From: Microbacterium sp. XT11
GTDB lineage: Bacteria > Actinomycetota > Actinomycetes > Actinomycetales > Microbacteriaceae
Length of the DNA stretch: 64,000 bases
Direction of reading: 5' to 3'
Assembly (NCBI RefSeq): GCF_001513675.1
Contig: NZ_CP013859.1
Location: 3,039,081 to 3,103,080 of the forward strand
Positions 51,817 to 60,737 of this stretch are shown here, one piece after another (positions within the stretch are counted from its first letter, which is position 1; every line of letters begins with the position of its first letter). The notes under the pieces are model-generated. The model was not told where the DNA came from, ran no database searches, and was given only the letters and a program-made list of their open reading frames with translations. Position numbers and translations under genes: made by a program.

Positions 51817-53124
51817 ATGACCGACATCCACACGCATCCTCCGCGTCTGGACGACCAGTACGAACACACTCCCGTGCCTCCCGAGCACCGCAAGAGCACG
51901 CTGGCGATCGGGGCGGCCTGGGCCGGCATGCCCATGGTCCTCACGGCGACGGTGATCGGAGGGCAGCTCGCCTACTTTCTCGGCTTCGCGCAAGGGCTCC
52001 TCGCTCTGGTGATCGGTGCCGCGGTGCTGGCGGTCTACGTCGGCATCCTGAGTTACACGGCCGGGCACACGGGTCGCAACTTCGGGCAGTTCTCGCGGTC
52101 GGTGTTCGGCCGCGTCGGCGCTCTGGTGCCGGCTCTCCTGCTCTCGACGGTGATCGTGGGCTGGTACGCCTTCCAGACCGGGCTGACGGGGTCCCTGCTC
52201 TCCGCGATCACGGGGTGGAATGCGGGCATCCTCGCCATCGCAGCGGGGATCGTCTTCATCTTCATCACCTTCGTCGGTATCCGGGCGATCTCGTGGATCG
52301 GATACATCTCGGCCCCGCTGTTCATCGTCTTCGGCGTTGCGGCGCTGGTCATCGGCGGGACCGCCCAGGGGTGGCCCGACATCGCCGCGTACGCCGGCGC
52401 GTCCCGCACCGCCGCGGCGTGGCCCCTCGGGGTCGGAGTGACCGTCGTCATCGCGAGCCTGGTCGACGCCGGGACGATGACCGCCGACTTCACCCGGTTC
52501 TCGCGGACCGGTCGAGAGGCCGTCGCGGCAACTCTGGCGGCCTTCCCCGTCGGCCAGTTCGTCTCGGCGTTCATCGGGGTGCTCGTGGTCTCGGCCGGAC
52601 TCGCGGTGGATCCGGCCGTCAACGGCGGCATGTTCATCGGCGTCCTCCTCGGCAGCCCCGTCTCCCAGGTCGTCGTCGCCGTCTTCGTGGTGCTCAACCT
52701 CGCCGCCGTCTGCGCCCATTGCCTCTACAACGGCGCGATGGGATGGAGCCACGCGACCGGCGCCCGGTTCCGCACGACCACGGTAGTGCTGGGGCTCATC
52801 GGTCTATTCGCCGCCGGGCTCGGAGTGTGGTCCTTGTTCAGCGACTGGCTCACGATCCTCGGCGTCATCGTGCCCCCGATCGGCGTGGTGATCATCGTGA
52901 GCGTCCTGGTTCGCGGCTACGGGTTCCTCGCTGCGGATGCCGCGCGTGTGCGCGTCGGAGCGTTCGTCGCGTGGGCCATCGGGTCCGCCGCGGCGCTGCT
53001 CACCCACCTGTTCGCCCCGGCGCTGAGCGACGCGGTCGTCGGGATCGTCGTCGCCGCTGTCGCCTCCCTGATCGCCGAGCGCCTCGCGTCCCCCGCGCGC
53101 AGCGCCGTCCGCACCGAGGCGTAG
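51817..53124 (+). CDS. Purine/cytosine-type permease (NCS1 family)
   Basis: A 435-residue permease with about twelve helices, of the NCS1 (CodB/Fur-like) group: AIGAAWAGMPMVLTATVIGGQLAY (helix 1), SYTAGHTGRNFGQFSRSVFG (helix 2/3 loop, family signature) and VVIASLVDAGTMTADFTRFSRTGREA (helix 8). It imports nucleobases, hydantoins or related N-heterocycles. Divergent from the amidase operon, which would process the imported compound. Start at 51817 after GAACGGAGCC. Confidence 0.88.
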   Translation: MTDIHTHPPRLDDQYEHTPVPPEHRKSTLAIGAAWAGMPMVLTATVIGGQLAYFLGFAQGLLALVIGAAVLAVYVGILSYTAGHTGRNFGQFSRSVFGRVGALVPALLLSTVIVGWYAFQTGLTGSLLSAITGWNAGILAIAAGIVFIFITFVGIRAISWIGYISAPLFIVFGVAALVIGGTAQGWPDIAAYAGASRTAAAWPLGVGVTVVIASLVDAGTMTADFTRFSRTGREAVAATLAAFPVGQFVSAFIGVLVVSAGLAVDPAVNGGMFIGVLLGSPVSQVVVAVFVVLNLAAVCAHCLYNGAMGWSHATGARFRTTTVVLGLIGLFAAGLGVWSLFSDWLTILGVIVPPIGVVIIVSVLVRGYGFLAADAARVRVGAFVAWAIGSAAALLTHLFAPALSDAVVGIVVAAVASLIAERLASPARSAVRTEA

Positions 53125-53179
53125 CGAGTGCCTGCCTGCCGAGACCGCCGCCCCCCGGCAGGCGGGCACTGCCCCCGCG

Positions 53180-53956
53180 TCAGCGGGCCGGTTCGAAGGC
53201 CGCGATGGCGTCGGCCAGCGCCTCGGGCGCCTCGAACGGGATGAGGTGGCCGGTGACCGGGATGACCTGGAGTTCGGCGCGGTCGAGGAAGGGCATCAGG
53301 TTGTGCCGCAGCACGTCGACGGGCTCGACGGCGTCCCGCTCTCCGGCCACGACGAGCGCCGGCACGGTGATCGCGCGGGTCTGCTCGGCGACATCCTCGG
53401 CGATGCCGCGCAGCGGCCACTCCGTGCGGGCATCCTCGGCGCTCGCGAGGGAGTCCGTCACGATCCGATCCGCCAGCCGCTGCGGAAGCGGCGTCGCCGT
53501 CAGGACGTGGTCGCGGACACCGGCGATGGACTCCGCCGTGTCGTACGCGTGCGAGAGCACCTGCTGGTACTCGGGCGTGATCTTCTCGTGCGGCTTCGCC
53601 GGTCCCGATCCAACGAGCACGATGCCGCGCAGACCGGCGGGCTGGGTGGCGGCCACCAGCTGGGCGACCTTCCCGCCCATCGAGTGACCGACGAGGACGT
53701 AGTCGTCGACGCCGGCGTCCTCGATCACGGTGAGCACGTCGGCCGCGAGCTGCCGCAGCGTGTAGGGGCCCGAGAGATCGCGCGAGCGGCCCCAGCCGCG
53801 GAAGTCCAGGGTGAGCGTGTCCCGCTCGGAAAGGCGCTTCAGAACGAGATCCCAGGTGCGCGACGAGCCTCCCCAGTAGTGCAGGAACACCAGGGTGGGT
53901 CCCGTGCCGGTGCGGTGGTCGTAAGCGGGCAGATCCGTCAGTGTGGTGTCGGCCAT
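53180..53956 (-). CDS. Alpha/beta hydrolase
   Basis: A 258-residue hydrolase: HYWGGSSRTWDLVLKRLS oxyanion region (about 27-44), LTLDFRGWGRS, nucleophile VLVGHSMGGKVAQLVAATQP (Ser about 95), VVAGERDAVEP and His in IPVTGHLIPFEAP. Triad complete. Substrate unknown. The ATG at 53956 follows GAAGGAGCAC. Divergent from the AraC gene at 54069 and presumably regulated by it. Confidence 0.85.
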   Translation of the reverse strand: MADTTLTDLPAYDHRTGTGPTLVFLHYWGGSSRTWDLVLKRLSERDTLTLDFRGWGRSRDLSGPYTLRQLAADVLTVIEDAGVDDYVLVGHSMGGKVAQLVAATQPAGLRGIVLVGSGPAKPHEKITPEYQQVLSHAYDTAESIAGVRDHVLTATPLPQRLADRIVTDSLASAEDARTEWPLRGIAEDVAEQTRAITVPALVVAGERDAVEPVDVLRHNLMPFLDRAELQVIPVTGHLIPFEAPEALADAIAAFEPAR

Positions 53957-54068
53957 CGAGTGCTCCTTCGATCGGTTGGTCGAGGTACTTCTCCTCGAAT
54001 CCATCCAACGTGGGCCTCGGCGGCTGCGCATCGCCAGAACCTGACCTGAGATAGGGGAAACTGGACAC

Positions 54069-54902
54069 GTGCCGAGCATCGCGCAGATGACCTATCAGCC
54101 TCCGAACGGGCGTGCGACGCCGGTCGAGACGATGACGTTCCGCCAGTTGCGCGACCGGAACGACGGCGGGACGCAACGTGCCGATTTCCACGTCATTGGA
54201 CTGGTCGACGCCGGGCACGGTGCGGCGACCGTCGATTTCGCCTCCTTCCCCCTCGAGCCGGGGTCGGCGGTGTGGATTCCGCCGGGAGCCGTTCACCGGT
54301 GGGACGACATCGCGGCGGTGTCGGGAACCCTCGTGCTGTTCGTGCCGACGGCCCCGGTCACCGATGTCACCCGTCGGATCGTCGCCGACCCGGACCTCGT
54401 CGGCGCGTGGCGCCTGCCGGAGGCGGAGCGGATGTTCGTCGACGCGGCTCGTGCGCACCTCGTGCTCGAAACCGCGGCCGCAGGTCCGGGCTGCGCCGGC
54501 GAGGTCCCGTCGATCCTGCTGTCGGCGCTGTTGGGCAGGCTGCGGCCGCCACACGGGGAAGCGGCCGCGGCGAATCGGGTGTTCAGGGTCTTCCGGGAGA
54601 GTGTGGAGACGCACTTCCGCGAGCACCACGACACGCTCTTCTACGCCCGCACTCTCGGATACGCGCCGCGGACGCTCTCACGCGCGGCGCTGCGGGCGAC
54701 CGGTCGAACCGCGAAAGGCTGCATCGTGGACCGCATCGTTCTCGAGGCGAAGCGACTGCTGGCCCACGATCGGTTGACGGCGGCCTCCTGCGCGGCCGTG
54801 CTCGGCTTCCCCGACCCCTCCACCTTCTCCGTCTTCTTCCGCAACGCCACCGGCATGCGCCCCGGTGCCTGGCAGACCGCCGCGCTCGATCCGGTCGGAT
54901 GA
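54069..54902 (+). CDS. AraC family regulator
   Basis: A 277-residue AraC-type activator with an N-terminal cupin (FHVIGLVDAGHGAATVDFASFPLEPGSAVWIPPGAVHRW) and C-terminal HTH (YARTLGYAPRTLSRAALRATGRTAK, SCAAVLGFPDPSTFSVFFRNATGMRPGAW). GTG start at 54069. Divergent from the hydrolase; 112 bases separate the starts. Confidence 0.88.
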   Translation: MPSIAQMTYQPPNGRATPVETMTFRQLRDRNDGGTQRADFHVIGLVDAGHGAATVDFASFPLEPGSAVWIPPGAVHRWDDIAAVSGTLVLFVPTAPVTDVTRRIVADPDLVGAWRLPEAERMFVDAARAHLVLETAAAGPGCAGEVPSILLSALLGRLRPPHGEAAAANRVFRVFRESVETHFREHHDTLFYARTLGYAPRTLSRAALRATGRTAKGCIVDRIVLEAKRLLAHDRLTAASCAAVLGFPDPSTFSVFFRNATGMRPGAWQTAALDPVG

Positions 54903-54909
54903 CTGCTCC

Positions 54910-55108
54910 TCAGGCGACGTCGGTGCGACGCAGCCCGACACGGGCGAGCAGAACACCGGCGGCCGCCGCACCGATGCCGCCGGCGACCATGTCGCCGATC
55001 GTGTCCTGATAGCTCATAGACGTCGCTGCTGATGAACCGCCACCCGGCCCACTCGACGATCTCCCACAGTGCGCTGAGGTCGAGGCCCAGAAGGGCGACG
55101 AGCCGCAT
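54910..55108 (-). pseudogene. Fragment of a small membrane protein, frameshifted
   Basis: Two frames share a protein: LVALLGLDLSALWEIVEWAGWRFISSDVY upstream and SYQDTIGDMVAGGIGAAAAG downstream. Joined with a one- to two-base correction near 55015 they give the W-E...D-T-x-x-D-M pattern of small DUF2238/YjdF-like membrane proteins, ending RVGLRRTDVA at 54910. The N-terminus is missing, cut near 55110 next to an IS256 remnant. Confidence 0.5.
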
Positions 55109-55167
55109 CCATCCTTCGACCGTACCGGTCGATCCCGATGTCGGATCAGCGCATGGCGTCGCCGATG

Positions 55168-55445
55168 CTCACCCGAGTGCCCAAGGTCGCCGGCCCGATG
55201 GTCGCCGCGATCATCCGCACGATCTTCGTCCCGCGCGGTAAACGCGACCTCGTCGGCGCCCAATTCGACGAAGTCGTCACCATGCTCGCCCGGTCCCACC
55301 CGACCGTGGCGGACATGCTCGACGACGCCCGCGAAGACCTCCTCGCATTCGCGGAGTTCCCACCCACGCACTGGCGGCAGATCTGGTCCACCAACCCCCT
55401 CGAACGACTCAACAAGGAGATCAAACGCCGCACCAACGTCGTCGG
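55168..55445 (+). pseudogene. IS256-family transposase C-terminal fragment
   Basis: About 93 codons corresponding to the end of a Mutator/IS256 transposase: VAGPMVAAIIRTIFV, LLAFAEFPPTHWRQIWSTNPLERLNKEIKRRTNVVG. The segment lacks the catalytic DDE core and is cut at 55445 by the IS3 insertion. It is a different subfamily from the element at 45.7 kb. Confidence 0.8.
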
Positions 55446-55467
55446 TGAATCGGCCTGACTTTCGTTC

Positions 55468-56406
55468 CTATCGGAAGCCTTGTCCGGCAGGTGCCGGATT
55501 GGCTGATTCTTGGTCAGCGTAGTACGCCGTTTCGACCTCGAGTGGGGTGCGCATGTCGAGTTCGCCGTGGAGCCGCTGGTTGTTCCACCACCACACCCAT
55601 TCGAGCGTCGCGAGTTCGACTTGCTCTACGGTCCGCCAGGGGCCGCGCTGGCGGATGAGTTCGGTCTTGTAGAGGTTGTTGACCGCCTCGGCCATCGCGT
55701 TGACAATCAAACGAGTCGCCGACGGTTCCCGTGGAGGGGACCGCGCCGAGCTCGACGATGCGGTCGGTGTAGACCATCGCCATGTAGTTCGAGCCGTGGT
55801 CCGAATGATGCGTGAGCCCGGTGAGATCGTCACCGGCACCCCAGGCGGCCATGTCGCGGGCCTGCAACGGCAGAATCTCCGAGCGCGGCATCGATGCGAC
55901 GTTCCACCCGACGATGCGTCTCGATTAGACGTCGGTGACGAACGCGACGTAGGCGAAACCACTCCAGGTCGCGACGTAGGTCACGTCGCAGACCCAGAGC
56001 CGCCGGGGCGCCGGCGCCGTGAAGCGGCGGTTCACGAGATCGCTCGGCAGGACGGTCGTCTTGTCGGAGCGCGTGGTGAAGACCCGCTTCGACTTGCGCA
56101 CGCCGCGGACCCCGGCGAGCCGCATGAGGCGTTCGGTCTGGTCGCGACCGACCACCTGCCACCCCTGCCGACGCATCAGCGCGTGCATCTTCCGCCGCCC
56201 GTAGACGCCGTAGTTCTCGGCGTGCAGCCTCGCGACCTCCGGAACAAGGAGGTCGTCACGGAGCTGCCTCGCTGACGGCGCACGGCCGACTGCGGCGCGG
56301 TAGCCCCGCGCGGTGAGGAAGCCCTGGACTGCCGGTCGGAGGACGCGGCAGATGAGCTCGCCCCCGAAACGATCCCGGTGCTCGTTGATGAACCGGATCA
56401 TCTCGG
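55468..56406 (-). pseudogene. IS3 transposase OrfB, nonsense plus frameshift
   Basis: The N-terminal part is open (MIRFINEHRDRFGGELICRV ... HAENYGVYGRRKMHALMRRQG ... WVCDVTYVATWSGFAYVAFVTDV). It is interrupted by TAA at about 55925, where the family has an aromatic residue before SRRIVGWNV. The same frame continues to GTVGDS; at about 55695 an extra four or so bases shift it, and NAMAEAVNNLYKTELIRQRGP ... VWWWNNQRLHGELD completes the protein in another frame. Two independent lesions make it inactive. Confidence 0.85.
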
Positions 56407-56712
56407 TCAGGGGCGGTCGAGCTCCTTCGCGAAAAACACGCTCGCGGCCTTGAGGATCTCGTTCGCCTTCCGCAGCTCGGCGTTCTCCTTCTGCAGCCGC
56501 TTGATCTCCGCCGCCGCATCGGTCGTCAGCCCAGGCTTGACGCCCGCGTCGACCTCGTAGCGGCGCTGCCAGAGCCGCAGCGTCTCCGGACTCATCCCGA
56601 GCAGCCCGGCGACGTGACGGACCGCGCTCATCATGTTCGGGTGCGACGGCCGCGTCTCCGCGAGCATCCTGAGCGCCCGCTCACGCATCTCCGGCGAGTA
56701 CTTCCTGTTCAT
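56407..56712 (-). CDS. IS3 transposase OrfA
   Basis: A 101-residue OrfA, MNRKYSPEMRERALRMLAET..., with HTH VRHVAGLLGMSPETLRLWQRRYEVDAG and the coiled helix EIKRLQKENAELRKANEILKAASVFFAKEL. Intact; in functional elements it is fused to OrfB by programmed -1 frameshifting. Confidence 0.88.
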   Translation of the reverse strand: MNRKYSPEMRERALRMLAETRPSHPNMMSAVRHVAGLLGMSPETLRLWQRRYEVDAGVKPGLTTDAAAEIKRLQKENAELRKANEILKAASVFFAKELDRP

Positions 56713-56760
56713 CGTGTTCCATCCTTGCTTGAAGAACGGAACGAAAGTCAGGCCGATTCA

Positions 56761-57204
56761 GTCGGCCACCCAACGCCGATTCGGGGCGGGCGCGGTGAAG
56801 TCCCGGTCCAGCAGGTCTGGGGCTCTCGCGGCGTTGCGGTCAGGGACCGTGGTGCGCACGCCCTTGCCGCGCACCAACCCGTTGATCCCGAGATGACGCA
56901 TCAGCCGGTCCACCCGCCGCCGCGACACGGTCAACCCGCGCCGGCGCAGCAACGCGGTCATCTTCCGCCGCGCATACATCGACTCCGGTGTCGCCTCACC
57001 CTTCGCATTCACACGCGCGGCGAGGATCGCGTCGATGACGATGGCATCCCCGACGTCTCGGCTGCTGGGCTGCGCGCGACGCCACGCTCGATATGTCCGC
57101 TCGGCGACCTGAACGCCCTGCTCCTGCAGGACCCGACAGATCGACCCGACCGAGCGGTGTTTGGCCCGCTGCTCCTCGATGAACGCGAGGATCAGCGGCG
57201 TCGG
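56761..57204 (-). pseudogene. IS3 transposase OrfB N-terminal fragment
   Basis: About 148 codons of OrfB: LILAFIEEQRAKHRSVGSIC, GVQVAERTYRAWRRAQPSS, YARRKMTALLRRRGLTVSRR, DRDFTAPAPNRRWVAD. The catalytic DDE region that should follow is absent. Confidence 0.82.
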
Positions 57205-57503
57205 GGGTCGAGTTCCCCGGCGAAGAAAACCGCCGCGTCCCGCAGGATCGCGTTCGCCTCGCGCAGCTCACGATTCTCCCGCTCGAGTCGGCGGATCCGC
57301 TCCGATTCGCTCGTCGTGACGCCCTGCCGGTCGCCAGCGTCGACCTGCGCCTGCCGCACCCAGCGGCGCAGCGACTCCGTCCCGAATCCCAAGCGGGCCG
57401 AGACAGCTCCGCACGCAGCCGTCAGGTTGGGGTACTCATCGAGATGATCGAGCACGAGCCTGATTGCGCGCTGCTTCGTCTCCTCCGGAATCCTCTTCGG
57501 CAT
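57192..57503 (-). CDS. IS3 transposase OrfA
   Basis: A 103-residue OrfA, MPKRIPEETKQRAIRLVLDH..., with HTH CGAVSARLGFGTESLRRWVRQAQVDAG and helix RIRRLERENRELREANAILRDAAVFFAGEL. Start at 57503 is the family start; the frame is open 14 codons further. Confidence 0.85.
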   Translation of the reverse strand: MPKRIPEETKQRAIRLVLDHLDEYPNLTAACGAVSARLGFGTESLRRWVRQAQVDAGDRQGVTTSESERIRRLERENRELREANAILRDAAVFFAGELDPRRR

Positions 57504-57744
57504 GATCAACATCTTCCTTCCAGACTCGAAAGGAAGCGGCATCAAACCGGGGACGGTTCATCCTGACATTGGCGTCACCTGGCCAGGACTCTACGAATTT
57601 CGCCGGCCGAAGCGCCAAGCCCACCTACGCGAGCTCATCATCTGAGATCCGGAAAAACGGGCCACGAATCGCCAAAGCGAGGCTCCAAGTGCGGCACCAA
57701 GACTCCGAACACCCGACAGTCAGAGTCTCGGTCACTCGTGTGTG

Positions 57745-58929
57745 CCGCCGAGCCTCAGGGGTGGTGCGCCGCCAGCAGCCTCGCGGAACGGCAGACTGAA
57801 CTCATCGGGACTCGAGATGTACGCCGATGGCAACTCGACGATGGAGGACATCGTCGAGTAACTTACCGATCGTGGCCTTCGAACCCGAGCACCCAGCGGC
57901 GCCCCTCCGGGCCGATCTCGGTCAGCAAGATCCACCAGATGCTCCGTGACCCTTATTACACCGGAATCGTCATCTACAAGGGCGACGAGTACCCGGGCAG
58001 ACACGAGCCCCTGATCGATGCCGACCTCTTCAACCGCGTCCAGGCCCTACTCGCCTCCTGCGGACGCGCAGGAGAACGCCGGCGCATCGTCCACCACTAC
58101 CTCAAGGGCACGCTCTGGTGCGGCGACTGCTACGACGCCCACGGCACCTTCCGGCGCATGATCGCCCGACGCACCATTTCTCGCGCCGGCGACGAGTACT
58201 TCTACTTCTTCTGCATCGGCAACAACGACGGCACCTGCAACTCGAAGTACATCAACATGCTCGAAGCCGAACGAGCGGTCGAAAACCACTACAGGCACCT
58301 CAACGCATCTCCGGCGTTCATCAACTTCATGTCCGACACGCTCGATGAGACACTCGCCGACCAGCAGGCGGCCCAGAAGGCGCTGAGAGACCAGCTAACT
58401 TCACAGCTCACCGGACTAAATGCACGCGAAACCAACCTCATCGACCTCGCCAGCGACGGCACACTTCCGCAACAGAAGATCCGCGCCCGCCTGCAGGAAA
58501 TAGCCAAGGAACGCGAACGCATCACGACACAACTCGACCGAGTCCAAGACGACCTCGACGAAGCCGCCACGTTCATCAAGACCCCTACTGAAGAACCCGT
58601 GTGAGCTCTACCTCAGCGCCAGTGACGAAGTACGACGCCGACTGAACCAAGCGTTCTTCGCACATCTCCTCATCCACCGCGAAGACGGCATCCACCCACA
58701 CTTCAACGAACCGTTCGACGATCTGCTCCGCACCCAGCAGCACTTCCTGTCCGCTGCCACCCACGTCGCCCCGCACCGCCCGACCCGGTCCGCAGCAACG
58801 CCCCGCCCCCACAGCAAGAAAGAAGGAGTCGCCCATCCGGGCGGCTCCTTCTCTACATCGCCCCTGAAAATCTCACCGCATTCGGCCCATAGGGTCGAAT
58901 TTTGCAACAAGACTCAGCTTGTCGGGCTG
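57745..58929 (+). pseudogene. Serine recombinase (integrase) remnant 1
   Basis: Large serine recombinase, C-terminal two thirds only. Pieces in order: MYADGNSTMEDIVE followed by TAA and then LTDRGLRTRAPSGAP in the same frame, a frameshift, then ISVSKIHQMLRDPYYTGIVIYKGDEYPGRH (Recombinase domain), the zinc-ribbon region GTLWCGDCYDAHG ... FFCIGNNDGTCNSKYI, the coiled coil and, after another frameshift at about 58595, CELYLSASDEVRRRLNQAFF. The catalytic resolvase domain is missing. It ends in a 47-base repeat shared with remnant 2. Confidence 0.8.
58883..58929. repeat. 47-base repeat copy A (probable att-derived site)
   Basis: Starts CGGCCCATAGGGTCG and ends GTCGGGCTG. It is identical at 39 of 47 positions to 62728-62774, whose last eight bases are the 3' end of tRNA-Pro. 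Both copies form the very end of a serine recombinase coding sequence, so they are best read as attachment-site halves. Confidence 0.7.
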
Positions 58930-58980
58930 CTGCGAAACTACTGCCAACAAGCGCGGAAAACCGCTGAACTGGCCGAGCTC

Positions 58981-59277
58981 TTGGCCACCGCCCGCGACTC
59001 GACACGTGCGCCGGACGACCGCCCGCTCCCCCAGCAGAACACGCTCCACCGCTCGGTCGTCAAGCTCCTGATCGAGGACTACGAGGCTGGCGCCTCGACG
59101 TACGAGCTAGCGGAGCGGTACAACGTGCGCCGCAACACCGTCCGCGACACGCTCCGCCGGGCTGGATTCGACCTCAGCGCCAAGGCGAAACGTGCAGCGA
59201 TTCCGCAGAGCATCATCGACTTCGCCAGGGACAACCGGATCACGATCCGGGATGTCGAAGGCCGTCGGTACGCTTGA
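58981..59277 (+). CDS. Small HTH protein, possibly 5'-truncated
   Basis: 98 residues from a TTG, with an HTH (DYEAGASTYELAERYNVRRNTVRDTLRRAGFDLS, starting about residue 36) like that of Hin/resolvase C-terminal domains or small transposon regulators. The frame is open without a stop all the way from the preceding recombinase remnant (58603), across the 47-base repeat. It is therefore either an independent gene with a poor start or the tail of a recombinase-derived fusion. Confidence 0.5.
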   Translation: MATARDSTRAPDDRPLPQQNTLHRSVVKLLIEDYEAGASTYELAERYNVRRNTVRDTLRRAGFDLSAKAKRAAIPQSIIDFARDNRITIRDVEGRRYA

Positions 59278-59301
59278 TCGCGCCCCGAACGAAGGATGAC
59301 G

Positions 59302-60714
59302 ATGCCGCAGTACCGGTACATGAATCAGTGGAACGAGCTGACGCTGCGACCCGTGGCCAGCGAGCCCTATCTCGACGAGGCGGAGGCGCGTGCGCGGTAT
59401 GAGGGCGGTGGTGATGCGTTCGAGGTGATTCCGGAGCCGGATGCGGCGACGGGTGTGCCGGCGTGGTCGATGCGGGTGTACACGGGTGATGGCGCGTTCC
59501 GGGTGCAGCATTACAACGCGGCGGGTTCGATCTCGCGGGTCACGGGTTTCCGGCGCTATGACGGGCGGCTGTTCCATGACGAGGTGATCGACTTTTTCTA
59601 CCCGGACCAGGAGAACCGGTACGACCAGTCGGAATCCACGGCGCATGTGACGGCGTACATCAAGCCGAATGGGACGTCGAAGGTGATCTCCACGAACGTG
59701 GAGCCGGGCAAGGAGACGGTCGAGGAGTACCGGGGCGTCCCGATCGACTCGTATTGGGCGGAGCGTCCGGTGTTCGGGGACTGGGAGAAGCTCGCCGATC
59801 CGAACTACGGCGATTCGGCCGCGCAGGAATCGGGGGCGCCGGAGGCGCATGAGCGAGCGGTCGAGATGTTCTCGCGGCTGCGGTATTTCCGTGAGCAGGG
59901 CTCGCCGGTCGAGCAGCTGAAGGTGGAGGATCTGCCCGGCGGTGCCGGGGTGATCGTGGTCCACCAGGTGCGCGGCGGGGGGTCGCTGTACGTGGCTCCG
60001 GACGGGTCGGCGATGTTCGCGGCGTCGGCGGTCTCGCCCGACAAGGCGCTGCGCGCGTTCCTGGACGGCCAGCGCACCGATCCGTCGCACTTCGCGGGCG
60101 ACGGCGGTCGACCCTGGCGTGAGGTGGTAGAGGTGGGTTCGATGTTCGTTCCGCCGTCGGAGGATCCGGACGGTCTTCGCCCGAGGACGCAGGATGAGCT
60201 GCCGGTTTACCGGCATGCCGCTGACCTGGCGGCGTGGGGTCGTGAGCTGTTGCGTCGTCTGGGGGAGTCGGATGTGGCGGCGTATCGGTACTACGTCGCC
60301 GAGGAGTATGTGTTCGCTGTGCAGTGCGGGCCCCGGGTGGTCGTCGTCAGCCCGAAGGACGGCGAGCACCTGTTGTGGCAGGGCGAGCCGGAGGCGGCGC
60401 TTGCGGCGTATCGTTCGGGGGCGCGGACGCCGTTGGCGGAGTTCGGTGGCGAGGATCCGATCACGGCTGAGCGGGCGCGCCTCGCGCCGCGTGTCGAGCG
60501 TCTCCTGGAGCGCCGCCCCGACATCGCCGGCGCGCACCTTCTCCGCGCGTGGCAGGTGTGTGCGCTGTTCGATCTGGAGATGTCGTGGTCGATCGCGTGG
60601 CTGGATGGGACCTACGTGCTTCGTCGTTGGGAGCGCGACGACAGCAGGGAGCGGGAGACCTCCCCGTCGGCACTTGAGCTGATGGATCGTCTGGAGAGCT
60701 GGCTCCTGGACTGA
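59302..60714 (+). CDS. Hypothetical protein, 470 aa
   Basis: Not recognised as a named family. It is soluble, acidic and without a signal peptide (MPQYRYMNQWNELTLRPVAS...). The first half contains beta-rich repeats around Tyr/Phe (VTGFRRYDGRLFHDEVIDFF, HVTAYIKPNGTSKVISTNVE). A central segment VIVVHQVRGGGSLYVAPDGSAMFAASAVSP resembles small immunity or chaperone-like alpha/beta folds, and a shorter similar segment follows (YVFAVQCGPRVVVVSPKDGEHLL). Convergent with the TNT toxin fragment; association with that toxin is a guess. Start 59302 chosen for AAGG spacing; ATG 59296 also possible. Confidence 0.7.
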   Translation: MPQYRYMNQWNELTLRPVASEPYLDEAEARARYEGGGDAFEVIPEPDAATGVPAWSMRVYTGDGAFRVQHYNAAGSISRVTGFRRYDGRLFHDEVIDFFYPDQENRYDQSESTAHVTAYIKPNGTSKVISTNVEPGKETVEEYRGVPIDSYWAERPVFGDWEKLADPNYGDSAAQESGAPEAHERAVEMFSRLRYFREQGSPVEQLKVEDLPGGAGVIVVHQVRGGGSLYVAPDGSAMFAASAVSPDKALRAFLDGQRTDPSHFAGDGGRPWREVVEVGSMFVPPSEDPDGLRPRTQDELPVYRHAADLAAWGRELLRRLGESDVAAYRYYVAEEYVFAVQCGPRVVVVSPKDGEHLLWQGEPEAALAAYRSGARTPLAEFGGEDPITAERARLAPRVERLLERRPDIAGAHLLRAWQVCALFDLEMSWSIAWLDGTYVLRRWERDDSRERETSPSALELMDRLESWLLD

Positions 60715-60737
60715 CACCGGCCCGGCGTCGACCGGTC

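Larger units (their letters stand above)
55446..56760 (-). mobile_element. IS3-family element, complete ends, degenerate orfB
   Basis: A 1315-base element with perfect 23-base terminal inverted repeats (55446-55468 and 56738-56760, beginning TGAATCGGCCTGACTTTCGT) and a five-base direct repeat GTCGG on both sides (55441-55445, 56761-56765). The TGA...TCA termini are typical for IS3. It is inserted at a junction between an IS256 fragment and a second IS3 remnant. Confidence 0.88.
56761..57560 (-). mobile_element. Second IS3-family element, truncated
   Basis: One end is probably preserved at 57560 (the sequence ends GGGACGGTTCA, giving TGAACCG... when read from the outside). orfA (57192-57503) is intact. 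orfB breaks off after NRRWVAD at 56761, where the 55446-56760 element and, before that, an IS256 fragment adjoin. The element is of a different IS3 subgroup from its neighbour. Confidence 0.75.
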
